Shown here: one piece after another, positions 1 to 12,706 of the stretch | How the letters are laid out: each line of letters opens with the position of its first letter | How positions within the stretch are numbered: position 1 is the first letter of the stretch | Assembly (NCBI GenBank): GCA_026168455.1 | Contig: CM047427.1 | Location: forward strand, 14,103,505-14,167,504 | Source: Theocolax elegans | Lineage: Eukaryota > Arthropoda > Insecta > Hymenoptera > Cerocephalidae | Length of the DNA stretch: 64,000 nucleotides | Direction: 5' to 3' | Position numbers and translations under genes: made by a program | Notes under the pieces: model-generated | What the model saw: only the letters and a program-made list of their open reading frames with translations | Told to the model about the DNA's origin: nothing | Databases searched by the model: none

Positions 1-1090
1 CTTTTGGGACGTTGGGTTCTGTAACTCCATCGTCTTTCCAATGGACACTTTGTACATTCCTATGTACATTGCTCAGCTGTGTGCTGCTTGTGGGGTTATG
101 TTTGTTTCCGCGTGCCTGATTGACTCTTGACTCCTGGGTCGCTAATTCGGGTTCTATATTGCTGTGCTGTGGCGTATTTGCTCGGCTTACTGTTCTAGGT
201 ACGAGTGCTATAGGGGAAAAGGGGCTTGTGCTTACTGGACGAAAAGCTGAGGGTTGGATAGTTTGGGTTGATCTAGGTCGGGTATCTGTATAAATGTTGG
301 TACTGTATGTGGTAACTGGAGCTGTATATTGGGTAAATGGATTATCTATGAGGTCTGGGTTTGTGGGAGATGAAGGGGCTAATGTGTGGATGGGGTAATA
401 GGAAGTCGAATTTATGCTCAACTGCGTCGTTGTTAAGCTTGGGACTGTATGCGTTAATTCCATCATCGAATTATCGCATACTGGTGACGGTAGACTCAAT
501 CTATATGCTGTAGATTGTGCCTGAGGACGAATTTCTGCGCTGCTTCTCCTTAAATTTTCAATATTTAACCGCTGCATATTTTCTCTCGCGTTGCTGTTCT
601 CCCTTACAGCCGATTGCATTTCCGTTCCATTTTCCATATCTGGTAATGATAATAAATTCTCATTACTTATGGAAATTGGATCTCGATACTGTCCTCTCGA
701 TTGTCCGGTTGGCAATTGAATGTACAGCATCCGTCTTGCTTTACTGCTTCTTTCTGGGGCTGTATCTATAGCGATAGTGGGGATATTTCCTCTTTCCGAT
801 TGCGTAAGGGATAAATCTGTATCAATAATCGGGTTAGCCTCGTCTACTGCTGCATTCCAGTCAGCAGACGATGGTCCGAAATTACGTCTAATTTCGTACC
901 TAGCTAACCTATCTCTAATAATTTTACAGTCCGAATCTATATTTATTCCGACTTTGCTTGCATATACCGTGATTCTACCATCACTGGTATTGTTAATGCT
1001 GCGTCTTATTACACCGGCACCTACTGCTGGTTGTAATACCGATAAATCTTCTCCCAAAATCAAATCCAGGTCATCACCGTTGTGAGACAT
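1..1090 (-). CDS. Gag-like ORF of an LTR retrotransposon (5' part, runs off window)
   Basis: Read on the minus strand from ATG at 1090, the frame stays open to the window edge (about 363 codons). The start MSHNGDDLDLILGEDLS is followed by a charged region (residues about 40-110), then a long Ser/Thr/Pro/Gln-rich tail. No zinc knuckle, protease or RT is visible, so this should be the gag portion, with pol beyond the left edge. The start is chosen because it is the first ATG after a leader and primer-binding site on the same strand. Its role would be capsid formation around the element RNA. The clade (Ty3-like or Bel/Pao-like) cannot be decided. The frame has no stop, so this copy may be young. 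Confidence 0.72.
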   Translation of the reverse strand, partial: MSHNGDDLDLILGEDLSVLQPAVGAGVIRRSINNTSDGRITVYASKVGINIDSDCKIIRDRLARYEIRRNFGPSSADWNAAVDEANPIIDTDLSLTQSERGNIPTIAIDTAPERSSKARRMLYIQLPTGQSRGQYRDPISISNENLLSLPDMENGTEMQSAVRENSNARENMQRLNIENLRRSSAEIRPQAQSTAYRLSLPSPVCDNSMMELTHTVPSLTTTQLSINSTSYYPIHTLAPSSPTNPDLIDNPFTQYTAPVTTYSTNIYTDTRPRSTQTIQPSAFRPVSTSPFSPIALVPRTVSRANTPQHSNIEPELATQESRVNQARGNKHNPTSSTQLSNVHRNVQSVHWKDDGVTEPNVPK

Positions 1091-2441
1091 TTTGAATTAA
1101 TTTATTGCTGCTTAATTTATCTTAATAATTATATAAATATTATTATTGATAGCTCTTATTAGCTCGATTGCCGTGAAATATCTTAGCTCTTGTTTAATTA
1201 TACTTAACTTAAATTAAACATGCCAAGCAAAAATCCAAAAAAAAAATAAAATACCAATGAAAGAAAGAAAAAAAATAAATTTTCACGCTAAGCTAATTAA
1301 ATTAAATTCACTTCCACTAAGCAATCCACAACAGCAAAAAAAAATAAACAAGCTTGCTTTATTATCGGCTGAGCAGTATAGCAAATAAATACAGCGGGAA
1401 ATATGTATATATATATGGGTTTAATTATTATTTTGTATCTTATACAGCTTATTATTCAGGGAAATTAATATATACAGCTTTTGTATACACCACAATATTC
1501 CTCAAATATATATTGTTATTATTATTACAATCAATAATTATCGGATAAATGTGCAAGGGAAACGTGCAAATTGTGCTTATAAAAATAAATTATACACTGG
1601 GTTAGGCAGGCAGCAAATAATAATAAACAAAAATTATGCAGTATTATTTTTATAACTATTATTATGGGAAGCTATGAGGGAGAAATTAAATTTTTGTTGC
1701 AATGGGTATAGCAGGTTAAGCAAATTTTAATTATTATTATTATTTATTCAGCTAACAATAAATAACTAGCAAAATGTGTGATTTAATTCACTAGGCAGTA
1801 ATTGTATATAAACAAGCAGAAAAACCAATTTAATCAAACGTGATAATAGCAAGCACAAATTAAATATCATTAATATGTTATATATATAGCCAATGAAAAT
1901 TAATATGCTTAAGAAAATATATTAATAATGCTCAAAGCAGCTTAAATTATTATTATACTATCAAATGCAAATTTAAAAGAAAATTAATAAAATATTATTT
2001 TCTTATTGAAGCACTTACAAAAAAAAATTGAATACTCGGTTAATATAGCTGTATGGGTTAATATTGCTGTATGGGTTAAGAGGAGAGGGAAAATGAATTA
2101 TCTATATTTTTATAAACCAGCGTACCCAATAAAACAACTATACATAACCAAATGTTTAAAACAGTGCAAATAATATATTCAAAAGAAAAAACAAATTTAT
2201 ATTTTTCGTGCACGTGCTCAATTAATAATTATCAAAATGGCCGTCAAAATGGCCGACCGGTTCTTCCGGTGTGTGTGCGAGCTTACTTGAAGGAGAGGAA
2301 AGGCAATATGGCCGCTTATTTGCGTCGCGCTTCGACGCTTACAGTAATTTTATACGCTCGATTAACTGCTAGGGAAACAATAAAACCAATAATGCTTTAC
2401 GCCACTTTTATTATTTAATTAAATAGATCCCTTAAATCAAG
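1091..2441 (-). other. Untranslated leader of the LTR retrotransposon
   Basis: About 1.35 kb of AT-rich DNA between the primer-binding site and the gag-like ATG. It has many stops in all frames and no domain I recognise. A short GC-richer patch lies at about 2235-2345. I read it as leader/packaging sequence only because of its position. Confidence 0.55.
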
Positions 2442-2456
2442 CCACGTTGGGCGCCA
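2442..2456 (-). other. Primer-binding site matching tRNA-Lys
   Basis: On the minus strand the 15 bases TGGCGCCCAACGTGG begin one base inside the LTR end. They are complementary to the 3' end of insect tRNA-Lys(CUU) with its added CCA, a primer used by many retroelements. This fixes the orientation of the element and the inner edge of the LTR. Confidence 0.8.
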
Positions 2457-2457
2457 A

Positions 2458-3916
2458 TGTGACGCTGCACTGGGGATCAGGGTGCAGGTCAATTAGAGTC
2501 AACTATGTATTATAAATAAAACAAATATTTATTCTAATAAACAATTAAGTGAAAAGGTGGGCGCCAGCCGCGTTAACACGCGACGAATAACGATAACACG
2601 CGGGTTATCTTAACCGGACACTATATACAGAGCAGTACTCTCGCCGCACCGGGTTATGCTGTAAGGAGGGGAAGGGGAAGGAGGGGACCAGGATCTCGCA
2701 CACACTAGTACGGGTACTCGGCGGTACCGTACGCAGCTAGAGTGAATAATTCACCAACCTTTATTGGAGGAATCGGCACTCGTCCCTCAATGGCGATGTC
2801 ACTCTCTCTATCTCTCTCGCTAGCTACTTATTAACCTTGTCGGTATTATCCGTTTAGGACGGCGGACCGTAGAGCTCTGACTCTCGGCGTGCTCGAGAGT
2901 CCCGTGTTCGTACCGCGCGCCTGCGCAGTACGTACCCGTGCGCGGCACCTCGATCTCGCGTCGTGCGAGCGTGTCGAGTGCCGCAGTGTTCAGGCTGTAT
3001 CGGTACGAATCGGCTGTATGGTGTTTGTTGACCTGGTGCAGTGTACCTCTCGGCGATGCTGTAGGACTTCCTCCTGGGTAATTATTACGTCGTTCCGTCT
3101 TGCTTATCTCAACTAATTGGTACGGCGTGAGTTTCAGGTACGAAGCTCACCCGCCGCTGCATTGCTGCCCGACGCCGCCTCGATCATCTCTCCACGACGA
3201 CGACGTACCAGAACGACCGGTCCCAGGTCTTCAACTACTCCAGGTAATTCCTTCAGTGTTGGGGTCACGCTAGTGTGCGTGTTCAGGTGTTTAGTATTTT
3301 GCAAGGTCTGCTGTACACGTTGTTTGTGTACAGCAACCTAACCTCTTTGTCCTATACTGTTCCTTGTACAGCTGAAGTAATTATATACAGCTGTACATAT
3401 CTTCCCTTGTCTTGTGTCTTCTTGGCTATGGCAATTTATCCTCTTCCTTGCTCCTTACCCTATTGCTGTGTTTTTGTTCTTATAACATCTCTTTTACAGC
3501 TGTATCTTGCTTGGCGTTGGAGGTTCTTCGGCTTCCTGCCTGGGTATCATCTCATCGCCCTGACTGCTGCACTGTAGAGCTGAGGAGTGTCCTCTAGGCT
3601 CATTCCTCGACAGCCTCCCTTGATCCATCTATGCTGTTGAGTTAGACCCGAAGGAGCCCTCCTGATTTCTATGCTCGCTCAGGACTTCCTCGCCAGGATC
3701 ACCTAGTGCTTCGGCTGCATGTGTGTGTGTTGCGCTTGGGGTGGGGTTATTAGGCTGTGAGGGTAGGTAGGACGTAGTTAATGTGCGGGTAGGTAATTAG
3801 GAAATAGTATATGGGTAGGTAGTATAGCTAGGGACTCGTTTAGCTTATCCGGGTAGGTAGGTGTTTGTCAGGGGTTCAGTCGCTCGCTCTTGACATGTGC
3901 AAAGCACATTGTCACA
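2458..3916 (-). mobile_element. 5' LTR of the retrotransposon (1459 bp)
   Basis: The block begins TGTGAC and ends GTCACA in plus orientation, so both strands show TG...CA ends, and the primer-binding site lies one base inside the left end. It shares a 'gggcgcca..ccgcgt' segment and end-region similarity with the solo LTR at 40511-41844, so the two are related. The sequence right after 3916 is the interior of a satellite monomer, so the element inserted into the satellite array; the matching left flank is outside the window. Open frames inside have no recognisable domain. Confidence 0.75.
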
Positions 3917-6900
3917 GACTAAAAATAATTTTCGGTTTACCTACACAAACACTGCTATAAAAAAATATAAAATTTGTTACAATATATTATGTGTTTGCTT
4001 ATAACATAACGGCGAATATCTACGAGGCAAGACACTCTCGGCGCGTCATTCAGATTGTCTCGCCTCGTAGATATCCATCGAGAACTAAAAATCAGCCATC
4101 CGAGAAAAAGTATTTTTTGTGTATATATTACTAAAAATAATTTTCGGTTTACCTACACAAACATGCTACAAAAAAATATAAAATTTGTTACAATATATTA
4201 TGTGATTGCTTATAACATAACGGCGGATATCTACGAGGCGAGACACTCTCGGCGCGTCATTCAGATTGTCTCGCCTCGTAGATATCCATTGAGAACTACA
4301 AAGCAGCTACCCGAGACAAAGCATTTTTTGTGTATATATTACAAACAATAATTTTCGGTTTACCTTGCCAACGCTGCTATAATAAAACATAAAATTTGTA
4401 AGAATAAATTATGTGTTTGCTTTTCGTTCGCGATGCATATCTACGAGGCGAGACAATCTAAACAATACGCCGAGAGTGTCTCGCCACGAAGGTTCTATGC
4501 GACAATAATCAGTCGCCGCAGCGTTCCGAGAAAAAGTATTTTTTGTGTATATATGACTAAAAATAATTTTCGGTTTACCTACACAAACACTGCTATGAAA
4601 AAAATGTAAAATTTGTTACAATATATTATGTGTTTCCATATAACATAACGGTGGATATCTACGAGGCGAGACACTCTCGGCGCGTCGTCCAGATTGTCTC
4701 GCCTCGTAGATATCCATCGAGAACTAAAAAGCAGCCATCCGAGAAAAAGTATTTTTTGTGTATATATTGCTAAAAATCAATATTCGGTTTACCTACACAA
4801 ACACTGCTATAAAAAAAAATGTAAAATTAGTTACAATATATTATGTGATTGCTTATAACATAACGGCGGATATCTACGAGGCAGACACTCTCGGCGCGTC
4901 ATTCAGATTGTCTCGCCTCGTAGATATCCATCGAGAACTACAAGCAGCTACCCGAGAAAAAGTATTTTTTGTGTATATTACAAACAATAATTTTCGGTTT
5001 ACCTTGCCAACGCTGCTATAATAAAATATAAAATTTGTAAGAATAATTATGTGTTTGCTTTTCGTTCGCGATGCATATCTACGAGGCGAGACAATCTAAA
5101 CAATGCGCCGAGAGTGTCTCGCCACGAAGGTTCTATGCGACAATAATCAGTCGCCGCAGCGTTCCGAGAAAAAGTATTTTTTGTGTATATATGACTAAAA
5201 ATAATTTTCGGTTTACCTACACAAACATGCTACAAAAAAATATAAAATTTGTTACAATATATTATGTGATTGCTTATAACATAACGGCGGATATCTACGA
5301 GGCAGACACTCTCGGCGCGTCATCAGATTGTCTCGCCTCGTAGATATCCATCGAGAACTAAAAAAGCAGCCATCCGAGAAAAGTATTTTTTGTGTATATA
5401 TGACTAAAAATATTTCGGTTTACCTACACAAACACTGCTATAAAAAAAATGTAAAATTAGTTACAATATATTATGTGTTTGCTTATACATATCGGTGGAT
5501 ATCTACGAGGCGAGACACTCTCGGCGCGTCGTCCAGATTGTCTCGCCTCGTAGATATCCATCGAGAACTAAAAAGCAGCCATCCGAGAAAAAGTATTTTT
5601 GTGTATATATTTACTAAAAATAATTTTCGGTTTACCTACACAAACACTGCTATAAAAAAATGTAAAATTTGTTACAATATATTATGTGTTTGCTTATAGC
5701 ATAACGGCGGATATCTACGAGGCGTGACACTCTCGGCGCGTCGTCCAGATTGTCTCGCCTCGTAGATATCCATCGAGAACTAAAAAGCAGCCATCCGAGA
5801 AAAAGTATTTTTTGTGTATATATTACTAAAAATAATTTTCGGTTGACCTACACAAACACTGCTATAAAAAAAAATGTAAAATTAGTTACAATATATTATG
5901 TGTTTGCTTATAACATATCGGTGGATATCTACGAGGCGAGACACTCTCGGCGCGTCGTCCAGATTGTCTCGCCTCGTAGATATCCATCGAGAACTAAAAA
6001 GCAGCCATCCGAGAAAAAGTATTTTTAGTGTATATATTACTAAAAATAATTTTCGGTTTACCTACACAAACACTGCTATAAAAAAATGTAAAATTTGTTA
6101 CAATATATTATGTGTTTGCTTATAGCATAACGGCGGATATCTACGAGTCGAGACACTCTCGGCGCGTCGTCCAGATTGTCTCGCCTCGTAGATATCCATC
6201 GAGAACTAAAAAGCAGCTATCCGAGAAAAAGTATTTTTGTGTATATATTACTAAAAATGATTTTCGGGTTACCTACACAGACACTGCTATAAAAAAAATG
6301 TAAAATTTGTTACAATATATTATGTGTTTGCTTATAACATAACGGCGAATATCTACGAGGCGAGTCGCTCTCGGCGCGTCGTTCAGATTGTCTCGCCTCG
6401 TAGATATCGATCAAGAACTAAAAGCAGCCACCCGAGAAAAAGTATTTTTTGTGTATATATGACTAAAAATAATTTTCGGTTTACCTACAGAAACACTGCT
6501 ATAAAAAAAATGTAAAATTTGTTACATATATTATGTGTTTCCATATAACATACGGCGGATATCTACGAGGCAAGACACTCTCGGCGCGTCGTCCAGATTG
6601 TCTCGCCTCGTAGATATCCATCGAGAACTAAAGCAGCCATCCGAGAAAAAGTAGTTTTTGTGTATATATTACTAAAAATAATATTCGGTTACCTACACAA
6701 CACTGCTATAAAAAAAATATAAAATTTGTTACAATATATTATGTGTTTGCTTATAGCAATAAAACGGCGGATATCTACGAGGCGAGTCGCTCTCGGCGCG
6801 TCGTTCAGATTGTCTCGCCTCGTAGATATCGATCAAGAACTAAAAGCAGCCACCCGAGGGAAAAGTAATTTTTGTGTATATATGACTAAAAAGAAATTTT

Positions 6901-9900
6901 CGGGTTTACCTACAGAACACTGCTATAAAAAAAATGTAAAATTTGTTACAATATTATGTGTTTGCTTATAGCATAACGGCGGATATCTACGAGGCGTGAC
7001 ACTCTCGGCGCGTCGTCCAGATTGTCTCGCCTCGTAGATATCCATCGAGAACTACAAAGCAGCTACCCGAGACAAAGCATTTTTTGTGTATATATTACAA
7101 ACAATATTTTCGGTTTACCTTGCCAACGCTGCGATAATAAAAATATAAAATTTGTAAGAATAAATTATGTGTTTGCTTTTCGTTCGCGATGCATATCTAC
7201 GAGGCGAGACAATCTAAACATACGCCGAGATGTCTCGCCACGAAGGTTCTATGCGACAATAATCAGTCGCCGCAGCGTTCCGAGAAAAAGTATTTTTTGT
7301 GTATATATGACTAAAAATAATTTTCGGTTTACCTACACAAACACTGCTATAAAAAAAATGTATAATTTGTTACAATATATTATGTGTTTGCTTATAGCAT
7401 ACGGCGGATATCTACGAGGCGAGACACTCTCGGCGCGTCGTTCAGATTGTCTCGCCTCGTAGATATCCATCGAGAACTAAAAAGCAGCCATCCGAGAAAA
7501 AGTATTTTTTGTGTATATATGACTAAAAAATTTTCGGTTTACCTACACAAACACTGCTACAAAAAATATAAATTTGTTACAATATATTATGTGTTGCTTA
7601 TAACATAACGGCGGATATCTACGAGGCAAGACACTCTCGGCGCGTCATTCAGATTGTCTCGCCTCGTAGATATCCATCGAGAACTAAAAAGCAGCTACCC
7701 GAGAAAAAGTATTTTTTGTGTATATATTACAAACAATAATTTTCGGTTTACCTTGCCAACGCTGCGATAATAAAAATATAAATTTGTAAGAATAAATTAT
7801 GTGTTTGCTTTTCGTTCGCGATGCATATCTACGAGCGAGACAATCTAAACAATACGCCGAGAGTGTCTCGCCACGAAGGTTCTATGCGACAATAATCAGT
7901 CGCCGCAGCGTTCCGAGAAAAAGTATTTTTTGTATATATATGACTAAAAATATTTTCGGTTTACCTACACAAACACTGCTATGAAAAAAATGTAAAATTT
8001 GTTACAATATATTATGTGTTTCCATATAACATAACGGTGGATATCTACGAGGCGAGACACTCTCGGCGCGTCGTCCAGATTGTCTCGCCTCGTAGATATC
8101 CATCGAGAACTAAAAAGCAGCCATCCGAGAAAAAGTATTTTTTGTGTATATATTACTAAAAATAATTTTCGGTTTACCTACACAAACACTGCTATAAAAA
8201 AAATGTATAATTTGTTACAATATATTATGTGTTTGCTTATACATAACGGCGGATATCTACGAGGCGTGACACTCTCGGCGCGTCGTCCAGATTGTCTCGC
8301 CTCGTAGATATCCATCGAGAACTAAAAAGCAGCCATCCGAGAAAAAGTTTTTTTGTGTATATATACTAAAAATAATTTTCGGTTTACCTACACAAACACT
8401 GCTATAAAAAAAATGTAAAATTTGTTACAATATATTATGTTTTGCTTATAGCATAACGGCGGATATCTACGAGTCGAGACACTCTCGGCGCATCGTCCAG
8501 ATTGTCTCGCCTCGTAGATATCCATCGAGAACTAAAAAGCAGCTATCCGAGAAAAAGTATTTTTTGTGTATATATTACTAAAAATGATTTTCGGTTTACC
8601 TACACAGACACTGCTATAAAAAAAATGTAAAATTTGTTACAATATATTATGTGTTGCTTATAACATAACGGCGAATATCTACGAGGCGAGTCGCTCTCGG
8701 CGCGTCGTCAGATTGTCTCGCCTCGTAGATATCGATCAAGAACTAAAAAGCAGCCACCCGAGAAAAATATTTTTTGTGTATATATGACTAAAAAATTTTC
8801 GGTTTACCTACAAAACACTGCTATAAAAAAAATGTAAAATTTGTTACAATATATTATGTGTTTCCATATAACATAACGGCGGATATCTACGAGGCAAGAC
8901 ACTCTCGGCGCGTCGTCCAGATTGTCTCGCCTCGTAGATATCCATCGAGAACTAAAAAGCAGCGCATCCGAGAAAAAGTATTTTTTGTGTATATATTACT
9001 AAAAATAATTTCGGTTTACCTACACCAAACACTGCTATAAAAAAATATAAAATTTAGTTACACTATATTATGTGTTTGCTTATAACATACGGTGGATATC
9101 TACGAGGCGAGACACTCTCGGCGCGTCGTCCAGATTTGTCTCGCCTCGTAGATATCCATCGAGAAACTAAAAAGCAGCCATCCGAGAGAAAAAGTATTTT
9201 TTAGTGTATATATTACTAAAAATAATTTTCGGTTTACCTCACAAACACTGCTATAAAAAATGTAAAACTTTGTTACAATATATTATGTGTTTGCTTATAG
9301 CATAACGGCGGATATCTACGAGGCGAGACACTCTCGGCGCGTCGTCCAGATTGTCTCGCCTCGTAGATATCCATCGAGAACTAAAAGCAGCCTATCCGAG
9401 AAAAGTATTTTTTTGTGTATATATTACAAACAATATTTTCGGTTTACCTTGCCAACGCTGCGATAATAAAAATATAAATTTGTAAGAATAAATTATGTGT
9501 TTGCTTTTCGTTCGCGATGCATATGTACGAGGCGAGACAATCTAAACATACGCCGAGAGTGTCTCGCCACGAAGGTTCTATGCGACAATAATCAGTCGCC
9601 GCAGCGTTCCGAGAAAAAGTATTTTTTGTGTATATATGACTAAAAATAATTTTCGGTTTACCTACACAACACTGCTATAAAAAAAATGTATAATTTGTTA
9701 CAATATATTATGTGTTTGCTTATAACATAACGGCGGATATCTACGAGGCGAGACACTCTCGGCGCGTCGTTCAGATTGTCTCGCCTCGTAGATATCCATC
9801 GAGAACTAAAAAGCAGCCATCCGAGAAAAAGTTTTTTTGTGTATATATACTAAAAATAATTTTCGGTTTACCTACACAAACACTGCTACAAAAAATATAA

Positions 9901-11400
9901 AATTTGTTACAATATTATGTGTGATTGCCTATAAGCATAACGGCGGATATCTACGAGGCGTGACACTCTCGGCGCGTCGTTCAGATTGTCTCGCCTCGTA
10001 GATATCCATGAGAACTACAAAGCAGCTACCCGAGTGACAAAGCAATTTTTTGTGTATATATTACAAACAATAATTTTCGGTTTACCTTGCCAACGCTGCT
10101 ATAATAAAACATAAAATTTGTAAGAATAATTAGTGTTTGCTTTTCGTTCGCGATGCATATACGAGGCGAGACAATCTAAACAATACGCCGAGAGTGTCTC
10201 GCACGAAGGTTCTATGCGACAATAATCAGTCGCCGCAGCGTTCCGAGAAAAAGTATTTTTTGTATATATATGACTAAAAATAATTTTCGGTTTACCTACA
10301 CAAACACTGCTATGAAAAAAATGTAAAATTTGTTACAATATATTATGTGTTTCCATATAACATAACGGTGGATATCTACGAGGCGAGACACTCTCGGCGC
10401 GTCGTCCAGATTGTCTCGCCTCGTAGATATCCATCGAGAACTAAAAAGCAGCCATCCGAGAAAAAGTATTTTTTGTGTATATATTGCTAAAAATAATATT
10501 CGGTTTACCTACACAAACACTGCTATAAAAAAAAATGTAAAATTAGTTACAATATATTATGTGTTTGCTTATAACATATCGGTGGATATCTACGAGGCGA
10601 GACACTCTCGGCGCGTCGTCCAGATTGTCTCGCCTCGTAGATATCCATCGAGAACTAAAAAGCAGCCATCCGAGAAAAAGTATTTTTTGTGTATATATGA
10701 CTAAAAATAATTTTCGGTTTACCTACACAAACACTGCTACAAAAAAATATAAAATTTGTTACAATATATTGAGTGTTTCCTTATAATATAACGGCGGATA
10801 TCTACGAGTCGAGACACTCTCGGCGCGTCGTCCAGATTGTCTCGCCTCGTAGATATCCATCGAGAACTAAAAAGCAGCTATCCGAGAAAAAGTATTTTTT
10901 GTGTATATATTACTAAAAATGATTTTCGGTTTACCTACACAGACACTGCTATAAAAAAAATGTAAAATTTGTTACAATATATTATGTGTTTGATTATAAC
11001 ATAACGGCGGATATCTACGAGGCGAGTCGCTCTCGGCGCGTCGTTCAGATTGTCTCGCCTCGTAGATATCGATCAAGAACTAAAAAGCAGCCACCCGAGA
11101 AAAAGTATTTTTTGTGTATATATGACTAAAAATAATTTTCGGTTTACCTACACAAACACTGCTATAAAAAAATATAAAATTTGTTATAATATATTATGTG
11201 TTTGCTTTTTAGTTCTCGATGGATATCTGCGAGGCGAGACAATCTGAACTACGCGCCGAGTGTGTTCTCTATCACTCGCAGGTTCTTCGGGAGTAGTTTT
11301 TAATAACCGCTGAAGCCTGCCGAGAAAAAGATGTTCATTTTTTTAAAACAAATAGTTTTCTATTCAGCTACAAAACATTGTTATAAAATAAATTTAATAC
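3917..11400. repeat. 212-bp satellite array, about 35 monomers, 11-mer higher-order repeat
   Basis: The motif 'atatctacgagg' recurs at about 4015, 4226, 4436, 4650, 4867 and so on to 11222, with a mean spacing of 212 bp. Most monomers contain a 21-bp perfect inverted repeat (GGATATCTACGAGGCGAGAC + A) around a 21-nt loop. Marker variants recur every 11 monomers (about 2.33 kb): 'gagtcgagacac' at 6135, 8461, 10795; 'gagtcgctctc' at 6347, 8673, 11009; inverted-loop monomers at 7193 and 9522, and at 7826 and 10158. One block between 5075 and 7193 has two extra monomers. The last copies (11222-11400) are decayed, which marks the array edge. Open frames starting MSRLVDIHREL are by-products of the monomer; 212 is not a multiple of three. 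Confidence 0.95.
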
Positions 11401-11409
11401 CTTGTACAA

Positions 11410-11918
11410 TAAATGAGGCTATATCCGCATGACCGCGAAGACTCTCATTACGACGCGCGCTGGACGACGGCGGTCGGCGGATCGTTCGACGCAAGTTGCG
11501 CGCGCACGGCGGGCCCGTCCAGCGAAGCAGTGAACGAGCCTGTCGAAGTTCGTGAGAGCTCTTCAGTACGCCATCGCGGCAACGTTGGCGTCGCGTTGGC
11601 AATACGATTGCTATCGTCCTTCATTCCCGTGGCGGACTACCTTGTATGTGTGTGTGTCAGGAAAGCAACATTTCAAGCGTCAACCCAGGATATGCTCCTC
11701 TATACTGACAAGGTGGATGCACGCCTTCGTTATAAGTGCAGTGCATTTATTCCTTCTTTTGTAAGTATGCTTCCCATCTCGTTTTATAATTTCGCCAAAA
11801 TTATACGCGGCTGGCGTCCAAAACCCTTTATCTATTATTATAATAAATTATTACTATTTTTATCAATCGTTTATTTCGTCCTTGTCGCCATGCCCTAATA
11901 CCCTGCGTGATCGTCACA
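11410..11918 (+). mobile_element. Truncated, diverged LTR fragment
   Basis: This is the reverse complement relative of the solo LTR at 40511-41844: shared stretches include the GC-rich core around 'gggcccg' and 'gcgaagca' (11500-11560) and the end region up to 'gatcgtcaca' at 11918. The left side is cut where the satellite begins. ORFs inside, including a 161-codon one, are not recognisable proteins. Confidence 0.65.
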
Positions 11919-12067
11919 AAATGTATATAGAAAACTATTTTGTATTAATAGCCATATCTCGATTGAGCTTATTAGGAACTAGCAGACGTCGGTTTCCTCT
12001 AGAAGGTGCGTGCACAGTTCGACTCGACGATTACACGCACCTCCTACTAATTCCATTAGGTTAGGTA
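11919..12067. repeat. Hairpin repeat that hosts the LTR (copy 1)
   Basis: The segment is the reverse complement of 40325-40510 and related to 41960-42085. In the other orientation it holds an imperfect inverted repeat (AGGAGGTGCGTG ... TGCACGCACC) around a loop of about 20 nt, followed by 'tctgctagttcctaa'. In both the 12-kb and 40-kb loci the LTR starts at the same point in this repeat. Confidence 0.6.
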
Positions 12068-12071
12068 TTAA

Positions 12072-12702
12072 GGGGATGTCGTAACAGAGAAAACTGTCAA
12101 TCAAATATGTCACTGTTTTAGTGCGTAAATGGAAATTTGTATTCTGCACTATTCTCCTTTTTTAATGGATCAAATTACTCTAAATTTGGCACACATTATT
12201 AATTTGGTCAGGAGAATAGCGCTCTGGTTTTAATTTAGTCGAAAAATTTTGTATTATTATTATTTATCGTAATTTATCTGACCATTGTATGAGATGCAGT
12301 TTAATTACGGTTCTTCACTAATTTTTGCTTCTACGCTATGTCATGATACAAAATTTTACCAGAACAATCGTAATAAAGTATAGAATGGCGCTCTGGTAAG
12401 ATTTTGTACAAAAAATTATGCAAAACAGCTAAAATAAGTTTGCAAATAATAAACAGTTTTGCAGGTTATCTGCGAAACATATAAGTTTTTTATTTTGCCT
12501 AATGGTGGCGCTGTGTAATATTCTTATAGGTCTCGATCTGTCGAATCGATCGGTCAGCTATTAGACTCACATGCGGTGTGCCTTACCTATTGTTATGTAT
12601 ATTACTACATATTATATGATTCTATAATTATTTTTTTATAACCTCAAATTGTCAAATCTGTCAAATCTGTTAACCCATCAATCAGTTTTGTACGACGTCC
12701 CC
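12072..12702. mobile_element. TTAA-flanked MITE, 631 bp
   Basis: TTAA at 12068-12071 is followed by GGGGATGTCGTA, and TACGACGTCCCC is followed by TTAA at 12703-12706. Terminal inverted repeats of about 12 bp with one mismatch and TTAA duplication suggest mobilisation by a piggyBac-like transposase. No coding capacity. The same end sequence recurs at ten other places in the window. Confidence 0.7.
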
Positions 12703-12706
12703 TTAA

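Noticed and set aside
517..1085. Two plus-strand frames at the left edge
   Set aside because: Shadows of the long minus-strand gag-like frame.
3917..11400. Many 60-160-codon frames with MSRLVDIHREL and SIFCVYITKN text, looking like a gene family
   Set aside because: They follow the 212-bp monomer, change frame at each unit and contain the hairpin arms; 212 is not a multiple of three. Satellite by-product.
3917..11400. CRISPR-like array
   Set aside because: The whole monomer is repeated; there are no unique spacers, and the context is eukaryotic.
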